Assembly (NCBI GenBank): GCA_002719955.1
Contig: PBFW01000045.1
Location: 1 to 64,000, forward strand
Source: Deltaproteobacteria bacterium
GTDB lineage: Bacteria > Myxococcota_A > UBA9160 > UBA4427
Length of the DNA: 64,000 nucleotides
Direction: 5' to 3'
The notes beneath the pieces are model-generated. The model searched no databases, was not told the DNA's origin, and saw only the letters and a program-made list of their open reading frames with translations. Positions 62,362 to 64,000 of this stretch are shown here, one piece after another; position 1 is the first letter of the stretch; every line of letters starts with the position of its first letter. A program made the translations under genes and the position numbers.

Positions 62362-64000
62362 ATGACACTGCGAGCCATGATGCGCATCGTCCCGATTCCG
62401 CCCCCCCATCTGTCTCCCTTCCCTGCGCCTCCCCATGCACTTCTCTGTACGCTTTTGTTGACGCTGCTGGTGGTTCCCACGGCCGGCGCACGGGTCCTAT
62501 CGATCGAGGTCGATCGCCGCGTGCCGATTCTCGAAGGGCGTCCTTTCGAGGGCGGAATCTCCTACGAACTCATCGAAGGGCGCGTTCGGTTCGGCTTCGA
62601 CCCCGAGAACCCAGCGAATACGCGAGTGAGCGACCTCGCGTTCGCACCCCGATCACCGGAGGCGCTGGTCGAGGCCTGGTCCGAGTTCGTCGCGCTCCAA
62701 CCGATCGACCCGGCGCAGAGAAGTGGAACCGCCCTCGTCGATGTCCCCAATCGCGGTCGACGGCTCATTCTGAACACGATGAATCGGGTCCAGACGGATT
62801 TCATGGGGACCGCCACCCTCGATCCCGAGGCCGAAACCGATTGGGGCGACGGGTTCCTGATGACCCGGGGCCTGACGATTCTATGGGTCGGCTGGCAGGC
62901 GGATGCACCCGATTTTCCCGGCGCCATGAGACTTCGGGTTCCACGGGCGACCGAAGGCCATGGCGATCCGGTGCGCGGCCTCGCGCGCTCGGATTGGGTC
63001 GTCGATGAAGCGACGGAGCATCTCGCCCTCGCTGCGCCCGGTCACGCCCCCCATGTGGCGGCGGACCCGGAATCCCCGGAGAACCGGTTGACCCGGAGGC
63101 GCGGCCGCGAAGCCGAACGCCAACATATCCCCCGTGATGCCTGGCGATTCGATGACGCGCGCGTTGGCATCCTCACCGACGGTCCCTTCGAAGCCGGCTG
63201 GATCTATGAGTTGGTCTATCTCGCGGAGGCTCCGCCACTCGTGGGTCTCGGTTTCGCCGCCTTTCGAGACTTCGCCGCCTACGCCGAGAACGATCCGGAT
63301 TGCCCCTTCCCCGTCGAGCGCAGCATCGCTCACGGTCTTTCCCAATCAGGTCGCTTCCTGAGGCATTTCCTCTACGAGGGCTTCAACCTCGACGAAGCAG
63401 GTCGCAGGGTCTTCGATGCCATGATGATCCAGATCGGCGGAGCGGGACGCGGCGGATTCAACCACCGCTTCTCCCATCCCGGCCGGGTCGGGAATCCCTA
63501 TGCGAATTTCTTCTATCCCGGCGACCAGTTCCCCTTCACGAGCCAAAAGACGGAAAGTGGGAATGAACGCGCCGGGCTCCTCGACCGCGCGCGAGCGAGC
63601 GGCTCCATGCCCAAGATCTTCCAGATCAACACGGGCTACGAATATTGGGGGCGGGGCGCTTCCTTGATCCACATGACGACGGATGGAACGAGGGATGTGT
63701 CCCCCCTCGACGAGGAACGCCTCTACCACCTGGCCTCCGCGCCCCATTATTCCCTGCCCTTTCCGCCCGACCCACGAGCGGAGGCCCGACCGGGCCTCTT
63801 CCTCGGCAGCTCCCTCGACACGTCGTCGATTCAGCGTGCCCTCCTCGTTCATCTGCGCGCCTGGCTCGAGGATGCGGTCGACCCGCCCCCTTCTACGATC
63901 CCGACGATCGTTGAAGGCACCCTCGTCGAGCCGAGCGCACTCGACTATCCGATGGCCTCGCTCACCGGCCCGCGCTCACCCCACGTCGCCTATCGCATCG
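62362..64000 (+). CDS. Secreted alpha/beta hydrolase domain protein, truncated by the window edge
   Basis: An open frame of at least 546 codons running off the end of the window. The N-terminus is a signal peptide (LLCTLLLTLLVVPTAGARVL, about residues 27-46 from ATG 62362). The start is uncertain: ATGs at 62362, 62377 and 62380 are in frame and GAGGAG abuts the first. The mature part matches the uncharacterised Abhydrolase_10-type family: a beta-rich front domain, then the nucleophile elbow GLSQSGRFLRHFLYEGFN, MIQIGGAGRGGFNHRF and TGYEYWGRGASLIHMTTDG. It is probably an exported esterase. The C-terminus and catalytic His are partly beyond the window. Confidence 0.85.
   Translation, partial: MTLRAMMRIVPIPPPHLSPFPAPPHALLCTLLLTLLVVPTAGARVLSIEVDRRVPILEGRPFEGGISYELIEGRVRFGFDPENPANTRVSDLAFAPRSPEALVEAWSEFVALQPIDPAQRSGTALVDVPNRGRRLILNTMNRVQTDFMGTATLDPEAETDWGDGFLMTRGLTILWVGWQADAPDFPGAMRLRVPRATEGHGDPVRGLARSDWVVDEATEHLALAAPGHAPHVAADPESPENRLTRRRGREAERQHIPRDAWRFDDARVGILTDGPFEAGWIYELVYLAEAPPLVGLGFAAFRDFAAYAENDPDCPFPVERSIAHGLSQSGRFLRHFLYEGFNLDEAGRRVFDAMMIQIGGAGRGGFNHRFSHPGRVGNPYANFFYPGDQFPFTSQKTESGNERAGLLDRARASGSMPKIFQINTGYEYWGRGASLIHMTTDGTRDVSPLDEERLYHLASAPHYSLPFPPDPRAEARPGLFLGSSLDTSSIQRALLVHLRAWLEDAVDPPPSTIPTIVEGTLVEPSALDYPMASLTGPRSPHVAYRI

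Noticed and set aside
1..64000. CRISPR arrays, transposases, integrases, phage or toxin-antitoxin/defence genes
   Set aside because: No regularly spaced direct repeats and no protein with such domains were seen on either strand.

Overview
The window is about 64 kb of GC-rich (roughly 63%) bacterial chromosome, densely coded on both strands, with about 47 protein genes, no tRNA or rRNA gene and no phage, IS or CRISPR element that I can see. A FliA-type sigma factor behind a near-consensus sigma-54 promoter, lipoprotein-like signals, COG1033-type RND exporters and several F420-type luciferase-like oxidoreductases suggest a Gram-negative, large-genome environmental bacterium, perhaps of the former Deltaproteobacteria (Myxococcota/Binatota-like). 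The taxonomic guess is inference only.

Layout. 1-4.1 kb: a secreted Sel1/ankyrin protein, an orphan fliA with its sigma-54 promoter, and a small membrane protein. 4.1-9.6 kb: a Baeyer-Villiger-type flavin monooxygenase followed at 2 nt by xylB and xylA, with a DapB-like dehydrogenase upstream. 10-20 kb: a block bounded by two paralogous RND exporters, holding three luciferase-like oxidoreductases, an amidohydrolase and a carboxyl methyltransferase, several with overlapping or nearly touching ends. 20.4-28.2 kb: amidase, SDRs, three amidohydrolase-superfamily enzymes. 28.3-34.8 kb: a eukaryotic-type UDP-glucose pyrophosphorylase, cytochrome P450, a CoA-transferase remnant, a TIM-barrel hydrolase, a zinc alcohol dehydrogenase and an HSL-type esterase. 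34.8-42.8 kb: a molybdopterin enzyme, a tiny coupled ORF with a lipocalin-like protein, a DUF3604 protein, a TPR lipoprotein with a disabled metalloprotease motif, and a quinone-reductase-like dehydrogenase. 43.2-55.4 kb: a CoA-thioester catabolic region (SDRs, crotonases, AliA-like acyl-CoA ligase, a fused double acyl-CoA dehydrogenase, a split 3-hydroxyacyl-CoA dehydrogenase, an acyl-CoA dehydrogenase and a MenB/BadI-like hydrolase). 55.7-64 kb: a TetR-type gene broken by an in-frame stop, ADP-ribosylglycohydrolase, aldo/keto reductase, ThDP enzyme, another luciferase-like oxidoreductase, an SDR and a truncated secreted alpha/beta hydrolase.

Functionally, most of the window looks like a catabolic island for alicyclic, terpenoid or steroid-like compounds: oxygenation (P450, Baeyer-Villiger enzyme), alcohol/ketone interconversion (SDRs, zinc ADH, F420-type enzymes), hydrolysis (amidohydrolases, esterases), CoA activation, beta-oxidation with a ring-opening crotonase, and export or uptake by the RND pair. 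No substrate can be fixed from sequence alone. I found no classic defence or mobile system. The most distinctive items are the sigma-54-driven orphan fliA, the candidate ring-cleavage operon with an embedded 58-codon ORF, the TetR gene with a premature stop, the inactivated HExxH protein and the structured leader of the 42.8-kb dehydrogenase.
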